Counted from the first letter of the stretch, positions 1 to 10,085 are shown. The stretch is 64,000 bases of DNA from Pleomorphomonas diazotrophica (GCF_002844595.1 NZ_PJNW01000017.1:1-64000); one strand, 5' to 3'. Made by a program: numbers and translations. The notes: generated from the letters alone by a model not told the origin.

Positions 1-304
1 CGCGGCCGACCGGCACGTCAACGATGGCACCGGTGCGCTTGACCGTATCGCCTTCCTTGATGTCGCGGTCGGAGCCGAAGATGACGACGCCGACGTTGTC
101 GCTCTCGAGGTTGAGCGCCATGCCGCGGATGCCGCCGGGGAACTCGACCATCTCGCCCGCCTGGACGTTGTCGAGACCGTAGACGCGGGCGATGCCGTCA
201 CCGACGGAGAGTACCTGGCCGACCTCGGATACCTCGGCATTGCGGCCGAAGTTCTTGATCTGCTCCTTGAGGATTGCGGAAATTTCCGCGGCGCGGATAT
301 CCAT
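1..304 (-). CDS. atpA: ATP synthase F1 alpha subunit, N-terminal part (cut by window edge)
   Basis: The first 101 codons of the F1 alpha subunit, the non-catalytic nucleotide-binding subunit of the F1Fo ATP synthase on the cytoplasmic face of the membrane. The protein starts [19 protein letters not shown] and continues with a beta-barrel domain containing [19 protein letters not shown], both typical of alphaproteobacterial AtpA. The ATG overlaps the atpH stop codon by one base (TGATG), so the genes are translationally coupled in the usual atpH-atpA order. The nucleotide-binding and C-terminal domains lie outside the window. Confidence 0.96.
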   Translation of the reverse strand, partial: MDIRAAEISAILKEQIKNFGRNAEVSEVGQVLSVGDGIARVYGLDNVQAGEMVEFPGGIRGMALNLESDNVGVVIFGSDRDIKEGDTVKRTGAIVDVPVGR

Positions 305-864
305 CAGCCGACCTCTTTCAATGCGATCTTGAGTGCGTCGAGTTTCGTTTTGAGCGACGTGTCGATCATGCGCGAGCCGAGCTTGACGACGAGACCGCCG
401 ATCAGCGACGGGTCGACGTCGAGTTCAACATGAACCGACTTGCCGGATATGTCGGCCAGCGCACGCTTGATGTCGGTGAGCTGACCGTCGGAAAGGGGGA
501 TCGCCGAGACGATGCCGGCCGTCACCTCGCCACGGCGGTCAGCCAGAAGCTGACGGTAGCGGCGGAACATGTCGGACAGCGCCGAAAGGCGGTTATTGGC
601 GGCGACGAGCTTGATGAAGTTGCCCACCGTGTGGCCGAGGCCGGCGGCCTCGATGACGGCGGTGATGGCCCTCAACTGATCCTCGGTAGAGAAGACCAGC
701 GACTTCATCAGGCGGCGAAGGTCGGCGCTTTCGCGGTGAAGGGTCTCGAAACGGGCGATGTCCGCCTCGACGATTTCGAGCTCGCCGGTCTCGCTCGCCA
801 GTTCAAACAGGGCCGTTGCATACCGTTCGGCGACCCCGAAGACCATCGTTTCCGCTTCGCTCAC
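304..864 (-). CDS. atpH: ATP synthase F1 delta subunit
   Basis: Delta subunit (OSCP-like) of the F1Fo ATP synthase, which joins the F1 head to the peripheral b-subunit stalk. I chose the GTG start at 864, giving 186 residues (the usual alphaproteobacterial length), because AGGGG lies 7-8 bases upstream. The more upstream ATG at 879 would add five residues (MRGSY) and overlap that ribosome binding site. The N-terminal helical domain begins [16 protein letters not shown], and the C-terminal [20 protein letters not shown] is the family signature. First gene of the atp operon seen here; atpA follows directly. Confidence 0.95.
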   Translation of the reverse strand: MSEAETMVFGVAERYATALFELASETGELEIVEADIARFETLHRESADLRRLMKSLVFSTEDQLRAITAVIEAAGLGHTVGNFIKLVAANNRLSALSDMFRRYRQLLADRRGEVTAGIVSAIPLSDGQLTDIKRALADISGKSVHVELDVDPSLIGGLVVKLGSRMIDTSLKTKLDALKIALKEVG

Positions 865-1161
865 GTAAGAACCCCTCATCGGTGCGAACCATCAAAGGTT
901 CACCCGTTTGAACGCTTTGAAGAAATTCGCAGAATAGAATACGACGGCGGCACGGCGCACGGCCCCGCAGCGAACTTGGCTCCGTCTATCACAGGACTTT
1001 CCCTCACGCAACGCGTTCACTGGATTCAGGAATTCCGTTTTTTGCGCGGATATCCTTAGGTAATTGGCCGCTTGGGACATCCCCTTAAAAAATGCTCATC
1101 CTAAAGTCGAATAGTTTATCGTTTTAGATGGACTTTGGCCGGCATTTTCGAGTCGTCGGCC
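865..1161. other. intergenic region upstream of atpH
   Basis: About 300 bases between the atpH start and the priA end (both minus strand). It should contain the atp operon promoter, but no -35/-10 pair is convincing by eye. Short open frames here lack ribosome binding sites and family similarity. Nothing recognisable as a terminator follows priA. Confidence 0.5.
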
Positions 1162-3396
1162 TCATAGGAAGTTCTGCGGATCGACGTCGACATAGGCCTC
1201 GACGCCGCGCGTCGGCCGGTCGGCGGCGGCGATCCAGGCCCGCATATAGGCGGAAAGGTCGGTATCGCGCCCTGAATGGGCGATCAGGCGGAAGCGGTGG
1301 CGACCACGCACCACGGCGAGCGCCGCCTCGGCCGGCCCCAGCACCTCCACCGCCGGATCGCGCGGTGCCATGCGGGCAAGGTGCCGGGCGTGATCTTCGG
1401 CAAGCTCACGGCTCGGGCCGGATACCAGGATTGCCGCGAGGCGACCGAAGGGCGGCATGGCCGATCGCTCGCGCTCGGCAAGCTCGGTACGATAGAAGCG
1501 CTCGGCATCGCCCGATATCAGCGCCTCGATCACCGGGCTTTCCGGCGCATAGGTCTGGAGCAGGCCAAGGCCCTTGCCGATGACGCGGCCGGCGCGGCCG
1601 GTGACCTGGGCGAGCAGTTGGAAGGTTCGCTCGGCGGCGCGAGGGTCGCCCTGGGACAGGCTGAGATCGGCATCGACCACGCCGACCAGCGTCAGCTTGG
1701 GGAAGGTGTGACCTTTCGCGACCATCTGCGTGCCGACGACGATGTCGCACTCGCCCTTGGCCACCGCCTCGAACTCCGCCCTCAAGCGCTGGATGCCGCC
1801 CCCGATATCGGACGACAGCACCACGGTCCGTTTGTCGGGCAGCAGTGTCTGCATCTCCTCGGCGATGCGCTCGACGCCGGGGCCGCAGGCGACGAGGCTG
1901 TCGAGCGTGCCGCAAGAGGGGCAAGCCTCGGGACGGGGCACCGTGTGGCCGCAGTGATGGCAGACGAGACGCCCCCGGAACCGGTGCTCCACCAGCCAGG
2001 CCGAGCATTGGGGGCACTGAAAGCGATGGCCGCAGGAGCGGCAGAGGGTGAGCGGCGCATAGCCGCGCCGGTTGAGGAACAGCATCGCCTGTTCGCCACG
2101 CTCGGTCACTTCGCGAATGGCGGCGACGAGGCCTGGTGCCAGGAAGCGGCCGCGCGGCGGACCGGCCTTGCGCATGTCGATGGCATAGAGGCTGGGCAGG
2201 TCGCGGCCGGTGGCGCGGGCCGGCAACACGATATGCCGGTAGCGGCCGCGTTCGGCATTGACGCGGCTTTCGAGCGACGGTGTCGCCGAGGCGAGGATGA
2301 CCGGGATGTTTTCCAGCCGGCCGCGCACCACCGCCATGTCGCGGGCGTGATAGCTCGCCCATTCCTCCTGTTTGTAGGCTGTGTCGTGCTCCTCGTCGAC
2401 GACGATCAGGCCGAGGTCGGAGAAGGGCAGGAACAGGGCCGAGCGGGCGCCGACAACGACGCGTGCCTCGCCGAGCGCCACGGCCCGCCAGGTCCGGGCG
2501 CGCATCTTCGGGCCGACATCGGAGTGCCATTCGGCCGGCAACGCGCCGAAGCGTTCGGAGAAGCGATCGAGGAAGGCACGGGTCAAGGCGATCTCCGGCA
2601 CCAGGATTAGTGCCTGCCGACCGGCGCGGAGCGCGTCGGCCACCGCTTCGAGGTAGACCTCGGTCTTGCCCGAGCCGGTGACGCCGTCGATCAGAGTCAC
2701 GCCGTCGTCGCGCGCCTCGCGCAGCTTGGCGACAGCGGCCGACTGATCGGGCGTCAGATCGATGGGATTGAAATCGGGGTCGGGCGTCCGGAACGGCCGC
2801 CCAGGCGCAAGTTCCACCTCCGCCAGCGCGCCGGCTGTCACCAGCCCCTCGACAACCGAAGGGGAAACGCCGGCCGCCGCCGCGAGACCGGCGCGTGTCC
2901 AGGCCTGGCCTTCGTTCTCCGCGAGCAGCGCCAGCACACGGCGGCGGGCATCGGTGAGACGCTCAGCCGTGGCTCCGGTCGCGACGAGGCCGCGCAAGGG
3001 CGGCTCCGGTTCGAGCGCGTCCGGCGCCCGCAGCACCATGCGCATCACCATGCCGCGCGGCGTCAGCGTATAGCGGGCGACCCAGTCGACGAAGGAAAGC
3101 ATCTCGGGCGTCAGCGGTGGCGCGTCGAAGGCTGCTTCGATGGGGCGGAGCCGGTTCGACGAGGCGGAAAGCTCGGCCGGCTCGGCGGTGACGACGCCCA
3201 CCACCTTGCGCGGGCCGAGCGGCACCTGGACGATCGACCCCGGCACGACGGCCATGCCGTGCGGCACCCGATAGGAATAGGAGAGATCGAGGCCGACCGG
3301 CGTCAATACCTGCACCACCTCGCCGCCGGATGCCGGGCGGACGCTGGCGTCTCCGAACAGATCATGGAGCGAGGAGGTGGGTTTTTCGGTCGGCAT
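1162..3396 (-). CDS. priA: primosomal protein N' (replication restart helicase PriA)
   Basis: 3'-5' superfamily 2 DNA helicase that reloads the replisome at stalled forks. The start chosen at 3396 gives 744 residues beginning MPTEKPTSSLHDLFG, a normal PriA length; the frame stays open far upstream, but that extension is antisense to other genes. An N-terminal DNA-binding domain precedes the Walker A motif GVTGSGKTEVYLEA and the DEAH-type box VDEEHDTAYKQEEW. A zinc-binding insertion follows with paired cysteines (CRSCG, CPQC, CHHCG, CPSCG). The helicase C-terminal domain includes VGTQMVAKGHTFPKLTLVG. Divergent from the pyridoxal kinase gene. Confidence 0.96.
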   Translation of the reverse strand: MPTEKPTSSLHDLFGDASVRPASGGEVVQVLTPVGLDLSYSYRVPHGMAVVPGSIVQVPLGPRKVVGVVTAEPAELSASSNRLRPIEAAFDAPPLTPEMLSFVDWVARYTLTPRGMVMRMVLRAPDALEPEPPLRGLVATGATAERLTDARRRVLALLAENEGQAWTRAGLAAAAGVSPSVVEGLVTAGALAEVELAPGRPFRTPDPDFNPIDLTPDQSAAVAKLREARDDGVTLIDGVTGSGKTEVYLEAVADALRAGRQALILVPEIALTRAFLDRFSERFGALPAEWHSDVGPKMRARTWRAVALGEARVVVGARSALFLPFSDLGLIVVDEEHDTAYKQEEWASYHARDMAVVRGRLENIPVILASATPSLESRVNAERGRYRHIVLPARATGRDLPSLYAIDMRKAGPPRGRFLAPGLVAAIREVTERGEQAMLFLNRRGYAPLTLCRSCGHRFQCPQCSAWLVEHRFRGRLVCHHCGHTVPRPEACPSCGTLDSLVACGPGVERIAEEMQTLLPDKRTVVLSSDIGGGIQRLRAEFEAVAKGECDIVVGTQMVAKGHTFPKLTLVGVVDADLSLSQGDPRAAERTFQLLAQVTGRAGRVIGKGLGLLQTYAPESPVIEALISGDAERFYRTELAERERSAMPPFGRLAAILVSGPSRELAEDHARHLARMAPRDPAVEVLGPAEAALAVVRGRHRFRLIAHSGRDTDLSAYMRAWIAAADRPTRGVEAYVDVDPQNFL

Positions 3397-3486
3397 CGGC
3401 TGATTCGAGATGTACGGAGAACAATCATAGGCTAAACGGAGGGCCGTCGCCTCGCCAAGCCATTGTCCGTATGGAAGCCGCCGACC

Positions 3487-4386
3487 ATGAGCCGTCCCGC
3501 CGTCATCGTTCTCTCGTCCTTCGTTGCCCGCGGATCGGTGGGCGCCCGCGCCGCCTTCGCGCTGGAACGGCTCGGCCATCGTGTCTGGACGCTGCCGACG
3601 GTCATCCTGCCCTGGCATCCCGGTCACGGACGCGCTCATCGCCTGGCCTTGCCGGAAGCCGACTTCGCAGCGCTCTGCGCTGATCTCGCCCGCGCGCCCT
3701 GGCTTTCCGAGGTGGGTGGCATCATCACCGGCTATCTCGGCTCGGCCGGACAGGCGGACGCCGCTGCCGCACTGGTGGCCGCCGTCAGGGCGGCCAACCC
3801 CGAGGCCCTGCATCTCGCCGATCCGGTCATCGGCGACATCGGCGCCGGCGGTACCGGCAGTCTTTATGTACCAGAACCGGTGGCCGTCGCCCAACGCGAC
3901 CGTCTCGTCGCCATCGCCGACATCGCGACGCCCAACCGCTTCGAGCTCGGTTGGCTGACCGGCCGACCGGTCGAGACGCTGACCGAGATTGCCGCCGCGG
4001 CGCGGGCGCTGGGTCCGAAACGGGTCGTCGTCACCTCGGCGCCGGCGCTTATGGCCGGCAAGATCGCGGCCGCCCTCGTCACCGCGAGCGAGACCATCGT
4101 CGCCGAGAACCAGATGGTCGAGGGCGCCCCCAATGGCACCGGCGACCTGTTCGCGGCGCTGTTCCTGTCGCGGCTGATCGGTGGCGCCTCCGACGAGGCG
4201 GCGCTCGCCGCGGCATCGGCCTCCACCTTCGAGGTGATCGCCCGGTCGGTGAAGGCCGGCGCGCGCGAGCTGGAACTGGTGGACCAGCAGGAGGCGCTGG
4301 TCCGGCCGATGGCCATGGTCGACATTCGCCGGCTCGCCACGCCGCGTCGACCGGTTCCGCGCCCTTCGGGGATCGAGACCCTGTGA
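3487..4386 (+). CDS. pdxY: pyridoxal kinase
   Basis: Cytoplasmic ribokinase-fold enzyme phosphorylating pyridoxal to pyridoxal 5'-phosphate in the vitamin B6 salvage pathway. It is about 299 residues from the ATG at 3487 (MSRPAVIVLSS). Visible signatures are GARAAFALERLGHRVW near the N-terminus, the substrate-lid segment GYLGSAGQ, DPVIGDIG, TPNRFELGWLTG, and the C-terminal phosphate-binding motif GAPNGTGDLFAALFL with the GTGD catalytic aspartate. An in-frame TTG lies eight codons upstream, but the ATG matches the family start better. Divergent from priA; carbonic anhydrase follows on the same strand. Confidence 0.9.
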   Translation: MSRPAVIVLSSFVARGSVGARAAFALERLGHRVWTLPTVILPWHPGHGRAHRLALPEADFAALCADLARAPWLSEVGGIITGYLGSAGQADAAAALVAAVRAANPEALHLADPVIGDIGAGGTGSLYVPEPVAVAQRDRLVAIADIATPNRFELGWLTGRPVETLTEIAAAARALGPKRVVVTSAPALMAGKIAAALVTASETIVAENQMVEGAPNGTGDLFAALFLSRLIGGASDEAALAAASASTFEVIARSVKAGARELELVDQQEALVRPMAMVDIRRLATPRRPVPRPSGIETL

Positions 4387-4398
4387 AGCCCGCCTTGA

Positions 4399-4428
4399 TT
4401 GACGCTTATAAGTAGACTTCCGTATAAC
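4399..4428 (+). promoter_or_regulatory. candidate sigma70-type promoter for carbonic anhydrase
   Basis: TTGACG at 4399-4404 and TATAAC at 4423-4428 are separated by 18 bases. They lie in a locally AT-rich stretch just after the pyridoxal kinase stop codon and about 50 bases upstream of the carbonic anhydrase ATG. Inferred from consensus match only. Confidence 0.5.
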
Positions 4429-4476
4429 GCGCCGGGTGGGCTCGCCACACCCGTCCCTCCAGCCGGACCTGTAGCC

Positions 4477-5163
4477 ATGACCGAAACGCAAGCTCCCTTC
4501 CGCCCGAAGCTGCCCGCCTCCTTCCCGGGGCGCCTGACGACCGGCTACGAAGCCTTCCGAGACGGCCGCTATCCGACCGAAAACGAGCGCTACAAGCGCC
4601 TCGCTGCCGAGGGACAGAAGCCGCAGATCATGATCATCGGCTGCTCGGACAGCCGGGTGTCGCCGGAAGTGATCTTCGACGCCGGGCCGGGCGAGATCTT
4701 CGTCGTCCGTAACGTCGCCAACATCGTGCCGCCCTACACGCCGGACGGCGAGACGCACGGCACCTCCGCCGCCCTGGAGTTCGCGGTCATGGCGCTCAAC
4801 GTGCGCCACATCGTGGTGATGGGCCATGGTCGTTGCGGCGGCATCATGGCGGCGCTCGACAGCCGCGACCCGCTGACGCCCACCGACTTCATCGGCAAGT
4901 GGGTGTCGGTGCTGGACGAGACGGCCGAGCGGGTGCGCTGCGACCATGCCATCGCCCCCGGCCTGCGCTATACCGCCCTCGAGCATGAGGCGATCAAGTC
5001 GTCACTGAAGAACCTCCTCGCCTATCCCTTCGTCAAGACCCGGGTCGAGGCCGGTGCGCTGGCGTTGCATGGCGCCTGGTTCGACGTCGCCGAGGGCGAA
5101 CTTCACGTGCTCGATCGCGACAGCGGCGATTTCACCGTCCTCTCCGGTACGCTTGCCCCTTGA
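4477..5163 (+). CDS. beta-class carbonic anhydrase
   Basis: Zinc enzyme interconverting CO2 and bicarbonate. The 228-residue protein starts at the ATG at 4477 (MTETQAPFRPKLPASFPG). The zinc and catalytic residues are visible as CSDSR (cysteine ligand plus the Asp-Arg dyad), followed by HIVVMGHGRCGG (histidine and second cysteine ligands). Between them, VVRNVANIVPP and GTSAALEFAV are standard beta-class motifs. No signal peptide is seen, so it is probably cytoplasmic and supplies bicarbonate for carboxylations. It has its own candidate promoter at 4399-4428. Confidence 0.94.
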   Translation: MTETQAPFRPKLPASFPGRLTTGYEAFRDGRYPTENERYKRLAAEGQKPQIMIIGCSDSRVSPEVIFDAGPGEIFVVRNVANIVPPYTPDGETHGTSAALEFAVMALNVRHIVVMGHGRCGGIMAALDSRDPLTPTDFIGKWVSVLDETAERVRCDHAIAPGLRYTALEHEAIKSSLKNLLAYPFVKTRVEAGALALHGAWFDVAEGELHVLDRDSGDFTVLSGTLAP

Positions 5164-5251
5164 ACCTTGCCGGCAAGGCGATTACGGCTAGCGGCCGATG
5201 TTTCGGCCGGAGGAGACCGGCTGCCTTCTTTCAAGCTTCGAGGATGCGACG

Positions 5252-6364
5252 ATGGCAAAGAATTCGCTGTTCCTGCTGCCCGGCGACGGCATCGGCCCGG
5301 AAATCATGGCCGAGGTCGAGACGATCATCGCCTTCCTGAACCGCAAGGGCCTCACCGACTTCTCGCTCGATCGCGGTCTGGTCGGCGGTTCGGCCTATGA
5401 CGCCCATGGCGTCGCCATCTCGGAAGCGGACATGGCCAAGGCGCTCGCCGCCGATGCCGTGCTGTTCGGTGCGGTCGGCGGTCCGAAGTGGGACGGCGTG
5501 CCCTATGACTGCCGGCCCGAAGCTGGCCTCCTGCGTCTCCGCAAGGATCTCGGCCTGTTCGCCAACCTGCGACCGGCCATCTGCTACCCGGCGCTGGCCG
5601 ATGCCTCGTCGCTGAAGCGCGACGTGGTGGAAGGCCTCGATATCCTGATCGTCCGCGAGCTGACCGGCGGCGTCTACTTCGGCGAGCCGAAGGAGATCGT
5701 CACGCTGGAGAATGGCGAGAAGCGCGCCGTCGACACGCAGGTCTACACCACGCACGAGATCGAGCGCATCGCCCGCGTTGCCTTCGATCTCGCCAAGGCA
5801 CGCAACGGCCGCGTTTCCTCGGCCGAGAAGCGCAACGTCATGAAGTCGGGCGTGCTTTGGAACCAGGTGGTGACCAAGATCGGCAGGGAAGAATACGCCG
5901 ACGTCAAGCTCGACCACATCCTCGCCGACAACTGCGCCATGCAGCTGGTCCGCTACCCCAAGCAGTTCGACGTCATCCTGACCGACAACCTGTTCGGCGA
6001 CGTGCTCTCCGACATCGGCGCCATGCTGACTGGTTCGCTCGGCATGCTGCCGTCGGCCTCGCTCGGTGCGCCGGACGCTGCCACCGGCAAGCGCAAGGCG
6101 CTCTACGAGCCCGTCCACGGTTCGGCGCCGGATATCGCCGGCACGGGCGCGGCCAACCCGATCGCCATGATCGCCTCCTTCGGCATGGCGTTGCGCTATT
6201 CCTTCGGCCTGATCGACCTTGCCGGCAAGCTGGACGAAGCCATCGCCCGCGTTCTCGGCAAGGGTCTCCGCACCAAGGACATCGCCCAGAAGGGCGAGGC
6301 CACCGTCGACACCCGCGCCATGGGTGCCGCCATCCTGGCCGAGTTCGAGGCGCTGGTCGGCTGA
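5252..6364 (+). CDS. leuB: 3-isopropylmalate dehydrogenase
   Basis: Third step of leucine biosynthesis: NAD+-dependent oxidative decarboxylation of 3-isopropylmalate to 2-oxoisocaproate. The 370-residue enzyme starts [19 protein letters not shown] at 5252. It contains [10 protein letters not shown], the substrate-binding REL.GGVYFG segment, the catalytic-loop [12 protein letters not shown] with metal-binding aspartates, and the nucleotide-binding [19 protein letters not shown]. leuC follows after a 526-base gap containing a terminator, so leuB and leuC are probably separate transcripts; leuA lies about 41 kb away. Confidence 0.97.
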   Translation: MAKNSLFLLPGDGIGPEIMAEVETIIAFLNRKGLTDFSLDRGLVGGSAYDAHGVAISEADMAKALAADAVLFGAVGGPKWDGVPYDCRPEAGLLRLRKDLGLFANLRPAICYPALADASSLKRDVVEGLDILIVRELTGGVYFGEPKEIVTLENGEKRAVDTQVYTTHEIERIARVAFDLAKARNGRVSSAEKRNVMKSGVLWNQVVTKIGREEYADVKLDHILADNCAMQLVRYPKQFDVILTDNLFGDVLSDIGAMLTGSLGMLPSASLGAPDAATGKRKALYEPVHGSAPDIAGTGAANPIAMIASFGMALRYSFGLIDLAGKLDEAIARVLGKGLRTKDIAQKGEATVDTRAMGAAILAEFEALVG

Positions 6365-6890
6365 CCCTTCGACTTTCGGCGATCGGAGCGGCGCTCACGG
6401 GGTTGTTAACTCCGCCGCTCTTGTTTTCCGGGGGTGCCGCACCAAATCATGATCATGACGGCACCGCCCATCAGGCACTGCCCCCCGTCTCGCCAGCGGC
6501 GGTGACCGTCGGCCGGGCTCCCCTCCCGGCCCGCGCTGATCCCTAGCGCCGCGCCCAGCCTTCCCCCGAGGCTGGGCGCTTTCATATTCAAGCGATGGGA
6601 ATGCGGCCCGCAGATCGATGCCCACAGATCGGCGATTGTCGGCGGGCCGGTTTTTCAGTATAGAGCGGGTCATGTACGCGAAGCCGCAGATCACGCGCCT
6701 GCCGACGTCGGTCGACTATTTCCCGGCCCACGATCACGCGCGCCTGCCGTGGCGGTTTCTGGCGCGGCAGACCGGCGACAGCCGACTCCGGGCCTGAGAT
6801 ACCGGCCGATACCGTCGGCCTGTTCCATGATTTCCTACATATGTCAGGGCGCGGTTCGCCCGCACCCCTGGAATCGAAAGTCCGATCATC
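6365..6890. other. leuB-leuC intergenic region
   Basis: 526 bases without a recognised gene. It holds a strong hairpin terminator (separate entry, 6551-6584) and presumably the leuC promoter. A 41-codon open frame at 6672-6797 (starting MYAKPQITRLPTSVDYF) has no family I recognise and only a weak GAGCGGG upstream, so I do not call it a gene. No leucine-rich leader ORF was seen ahead of leuC, unlike leuA. Confidence 0.5.
6551..6584 (+). terminator. Rho-independent-like terminator after leuB
   Basis: Perfect 11-bp stem GCGCCCAGCCT / AGGCTGGGCGC (6551-6561 and 6569-6579) with a 7-base loop, then a short T-rich tail. It lies about 190 bases beyond the leuB stop. Confidence 0.65.
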
Positions 6891-8303
6891 ATGACCGCCA
6901 AGCCTCGTACCCTCTACGACAAGATCTTCGACGACCACGTGGTCGAGACCCAGGCCGACGGCACTTCGCTGCTCTACATCGATCGCCACCTCGTGCATGA
7001 GGTGACCAGCCCGCAGGCCTTCGAGGGCCTGAGGACAGCCGGTCGCAAGGTGCACCAGCCGGGCAAGACGCTCGCCGTCGTCGATCACAACGTGCCGACC
7101 ACCGACCGCACCAAGGGCATCGAAGACCCCGAGAGCCGCGAGCAGGTGGCCCAGCTCGCCATCAACGCCGCCGAGTTCGGTGTCGAATACTACAACGAGC
7201 TCGACCGCCGGCAGGGCGTCGTCCATGTCGTCGGTCCCGAGCAGGGCTTCACGCTGCCCGGCATGACCATCGTCTGCGGCGACAGCCATACCTCGACGCA
7301 TGGCGCCTTCGGCGCGCTCGCCCACGGCATCGGCACCTCCGAGGTCGAGCATGTGCTCGCCACGCAGACGCTGATCCAGAAGAAGGCGAAGAACATGCTG
7401 GTGCGCGTCGATGGCAAGGCGCCGGCCGGCGTCACTGCCAAGGACATCGTGCTGGCGATCATCGGCGAGATCGGCACGGCCGGCGGTACCGGCTACGTCA
7501 TCGAATATGCCGGCGAGGCGATCCGCGCCCTTTCCATGGAAGGCCGCATGACCGTCTGCAACATGTCGATCGAGGGTGGCGCCCGTGCCGGCCTGATCGC
7601 GCCGGACGAGACGACCTATGCCTATATCGCCGGCCGGCCCAAGGCGCCGACGGGTGAGGCTCTGGAACGCGCCATGGCCTACTGGCAGACGCTCTACACC
7701 GACGAAGGGGCGCATTTCGACAAGGTGGTGACGCTCGACGCGGCCAGCCTGCCGCCGATCGTCACCTGGGGCACCAGCCCGGAGGACGTGGTGGCGATCA
7801 CTGGCGCTGTCCCCAACCCCGACGACATCCAGGACGAGACCAAGCGCGCCTCCAAGTGGCGGGCTCTCGACTACATGGGCCTCAAGCCGGGCCAGCAGAT
7901 GACCGACATCGCCATCGACAAGGTGTTCGTCGGCTCCTGCACCAACGGCCGCATCGAGGATCTCCGGGCTGCCGCCGCGGTCGCCAAGGGCCGCAAGGTG
8001 GCATCGTCGGTCAAGCTCGCGATGGTCGTGCCGGGGTCGGGCCTTGTCAAGGAGCAGGCGGAAGCCGAGGGCCTCGACAAGATCTTCATCGAGGCGGGCT
8101 TCGAGTGGCGTGAGCCGGGTTGCTCGATGTGCCTTGCCATGAACCCCGACAAGCTGGCGCCGGGCGAGCGTTGCGCCTCCACCTCGAACCGCAATTTCGA
8201 GGGCCGGCAGGGTTACATGGGCCGTACGCATCTGGTGTCGCCGGCCATGGCGGCGGCGGCGGCCATCGCCGGCCACTTCGTGGACATCCGTCAGTTCAAG
8301 TGA
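6891..8303 (+). CDS. leuC: 3-isopropylmalate dehydratase large subunit
   Basis: Aconitase-family [4Fe-4S] subunit of isopropylmalate isomerase (second leucine step), which works with LeuD (not in this window). The 470-residue protein starts [18 protein letters not shown]. Signatures include [18 protein letters not shown], and the iron-sulfur cysteines are visible in [12 protein letters not shown] and in [13 protein letters not shown] near the C-terminus. The arginine-rich segment [11 protein letters not shown] is the usual substrate-binding element. A clear terminator follows. Confidence 0.97.
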   Translation: MTAKPRTLYDKIFDDHVVETQADGTSLLYIDRHLVHEVTSPQAFEGLRTAGRKVHQPGKTLAVVDHNVPTTDRTKGIEDPESREQVAQLAINAAEFGVEYYNELDRRQGVVHVVGPEQGFTLPGMTIVCGDSHTSTHGAFGALAHGIGTSEVEHVLATQTLIQKKAKNMLVRVDGKAPAGVTAKDIVLAIIGEIGTAGGTGYVIEYAGEAIRALSMEGRMTVCNMSIEGGARAGLIAPDETTYAYIAGRPKAPTGEALERAMAYWQTLYTDEGAHFDKVVTLDAASLPPIVTWGTSPEDVVAITGAVPNPDDIQDETKRASKWRALDYMGLKPGQQMTDIAIDKVFVGSCTNGRIEDLRAAAAVAKGRKVASSVKLAMVVPGSGLVKEQAEAEGLDKIFIEAGFEWREPGCSMCLAMNPDKLAPGERCASTSNRNFEGRQGYMGRTHLVSPAMAAAAAIAGHFVDIRQFK

Positions 8304-8334
8304 CCTAGCGCCTTGGCGCCGTAAAAATATCAAG

Positions 8335-8363
8335 GGCCGGAGCCAGTCGCTCCGGCCTTTTTC
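8335..8363. terminator. terminator between leuC and the DUF2332 gene
   Basis: Nine-base perfect stem GGCCGGAGC / GCTCCGGCC (8335-8343, 8349-8357) with a 5-base loop, followed by five Ts on the plus strand. The minus strand also reads into a T-rich run after the stem, so it may serve both convergent genes. Its tail touches the stop codon of the minus-strand gene. Confidence 0.85.
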
Positions 8364-9390
8364 ATTCGTCGCCCAGCCAGCGCAGCCATCGACCGTGGAA
8401 ATCGCCGCGTGCCAGGACGTGATGTTCGCCAGAAGGAAACAGCGTCACCAAAAGGCCGGCGCCTGGCGTCTGGCCGTCCGCCTCGAGCCGCAGCCAGGCC
8501 AGCGGCTCCTTTTCGGCGGCCCGCAGCATGGCCGTCTGGATGCGGAGACGAACGGGATCGGCGAGATATTGCCAGAAGATCGAATGGACCACGACGCGCA
8601 GCGTTCCTTCTTCCGGCGGCGCGGCCAGTTCGCGGGCGAGGAAGTCGGCCGCGTCGGCTGCTTCCACCCGTTCCGGCCGGGCGGCGGCGTGGGTGAGGGC
8701 GGCGGTGAGGCGCGCCTTGCGCTCTGTCTGGTCGGCCCAGACGTAGGAGAGAAGGCGCGTCCGGTGCTCGGCGTCATCGGGGTCGAGGGGCGCCAGGTCG
8801 CAGGCCCGGCGGCGTACCACCTCGACGGCGCCATCAAGTGGCGGCGGCGCGTCGCATTCGGGAGCGAGCTCGATGGGCGCCTTCTTGTTCCCCCAATGGG
8901 CGGAGCCGTAGCGATAGGCGTAAGCATCCCAGTGAAGGTTGAGGCCGGCGCTGGCGCCGATTTCCAGGATGTCGAGCTTGGGGCCGAAGCGCCGGGCCAG
9001 CCACAGGAAGCCGGGCAGAAGCATGGCCGAGCGGCCGACCTCGTTGGTCTGCGGCGGGCTCATCAGGATGTCGTGGAGATCGTGGTCGTGCCGGGCGATG
9101 GCGGCAGTCACGGCGGCCACCAGCGTTTCGTCCGAGGCGTCGATCGGCGGATAGGCGGCGGCGAGCCCGGCGTCGCGCCGGGTCAGTACCAGCCGATGCA
9201 GGCCGCCGAACAGGCGGAGCGGCACGGCGTCTTCGCCGGCGTGGCCGTTCCAGGCGAGAATGCGGCGGCCGGTCAGGGTCGTCCCATCGAGAAAGCGCGG
9301 CGCGAGATCGGCGAGGCGGGCAGTGAAGGAGGAGCCCATGGCACGGCAGGCCTCGGCCTGGCGGCGGAAATGGTCGAAGATGTCGCTCAT
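8362..9390 (-). CDS. DUF2332 family protein
   Basis: 342-residue protein of the DUF2332 family (COG4427-like), function unknown. The N-terminus (MSDIFDHFRRQAEACRAMGS) and central segments LDILEIGASAGLNLHWDAY and GNKKAPIELAPECD are the family hallmarks. The EIGASAGLN motif resembles the glycine-rich loop of S-adenosylmethionine-dependent methyltransferases, so a methyltransferase role is possible but unproven. No signal peptide or membrane segment. GGGGGA upstream supports the start. It is the only gene of its strand here, convergent with leuC and divergent from the GNAT gene. Confidence 0.8.
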   Translation of the reverse strand: MSDIFDHFRRQAEACRAMGSSFTARLADLAPRFLDGTTLTGRRILAWNGHAGEDAVPLRLFGGLHRLVLTRRDAGLAAAYPPIDASDETLVAAVTAAIARHDHDLHDILMSPPQTNEVGRSAMLLPGFLWLARRFGPKLDILEIGASAGLNLHWDAYAYRYGSAHWGNKKAPIELAPECDAPPPLDGAVEVVRRRACDLAPLDPDDAEHRTRLLSYVWADQTERKARLTAALTHAAARPERVEAADAADFLARELAAPPEEGTLRVVVHSIFWQYLADPVRLRIQTAMLRAAEKEPLAWLRLEADGQTPGAGLLVTLFPSGEHHVLARGDFHGRWLRWLGDE

Positions 9391-9602
9391 CGCTTGTCCC
9401 CCGGCGTTCCCGTTTCTTTCGACGATAGCGGTGGCGGGGGGCGATGACCAGCCCGGCGGTCGTCACTCCAGTGTGAGCGGACTGCCGTCCGGCGGTTCAA
9501 AAAAGAACGCCACCTGTCGTCTCAGCCTTGCCCCGACCGGCCGCATGGGGCAAGTAATGGTAATGTCACGCGTAAGCGTTGCTTTCCGGGGGACTTTTGA
9601 CC

Positions 9603-10085
9603 ATGTCGCTGACGATTGCCGCCGTCACCCAGGCCGACGCCCACAAGCTGGCGCCGATCATCGCCGCCTATGCCCAGGCGATGAAGCGCGGGGCTCCGCG
9701 CCGTCCGGACGAGTATTACGCCGAGCTTCTCGCCGTCGACCCGGCAACGGAAGTGCTGGGTGCCTTCGTCGATGAGGAACTGGTGGGGTTCGCGGTGTTC
9801 TTCGACCTGCCCGACACCATGTCCGGGCACCGCGTCGGTCATCTCGAAGACATCTACGTCCTGCCTGCCTTCCGCAATCGCGGCATTGGCCGCAAGTTCG
9901 TCGAGGTCCTGAAGATCGAGGGCCAGAGCCGCGGCTGGGATCGTCTGCGCTGGGTGGTGCCGCCGCCGGTCGACGCCGCCGCCACCGGTCTGCCCACCGA
10001 CAGCGCGCTCTATGAAGAGATCGCCACGCCGTCGACCTCCAAGCTCTACGACATCATCATCGACCCGCTGTCGCGCAAGTCCTGA
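9603..10085 (+). CDS. GNAT family N-acetyltransferase
   Basis: 160-residue GCN5-related acetyltransferase transferring an acetyl group from acetyl-CoA to an unknown amine. The beta-4 strand LVGFAVFFDLPDT and the acetyl-CoA pyrophosphate-binding loop EDIYVLPAFRNRGIGRKFVE (R-x-x-G-I-G) are clear. The ATG at 9603 follows a GGGGG-containing ribosome binding site. The C-terminal STSKLYDIIIDP is unlike ribosomal-protein acetyltransferases, so the substrate cannot be named. Upstream of and on the same strand as the transglutaminase/ATP-grasp set, about 100 bases away; functional linkage is uncertain. Confidence 0.85.
   Translation: MSLTIAAVTQADAHKLAPIIAAYAQAMKRGAPRRPDEYYAELLAVDPATEVLGAFVDEELVGFAVFFDLPDTMSGHRVGHLEDIYVLPAFRNRGIGRKFVEVLKIEGQSRGWDRLRWVVPPPVDAAATGLPTDSALYEEIATPSTSKLYDIIIDPLSRKS

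Noticed and set aside
892-1080. 62-codon ORF upstream of atpH
   Set aside because: No ribosome binding site or family similarity; more likely the atp leader.
3397-4986. Open extension of the priA frame by about 530 codons upstream
   Set aside because: It is antisense to pyridoxal kinase and carbonic anhydrase, and PriA homology begins at MPTEKPTSSL (3396). The extension is a GC-driven open frame.
6672-6797. 41-codon ORF between leuB and leuC
   Set aside because: No convincing ribosome binding site and no known family; kept only as a note in the intergenic entry.
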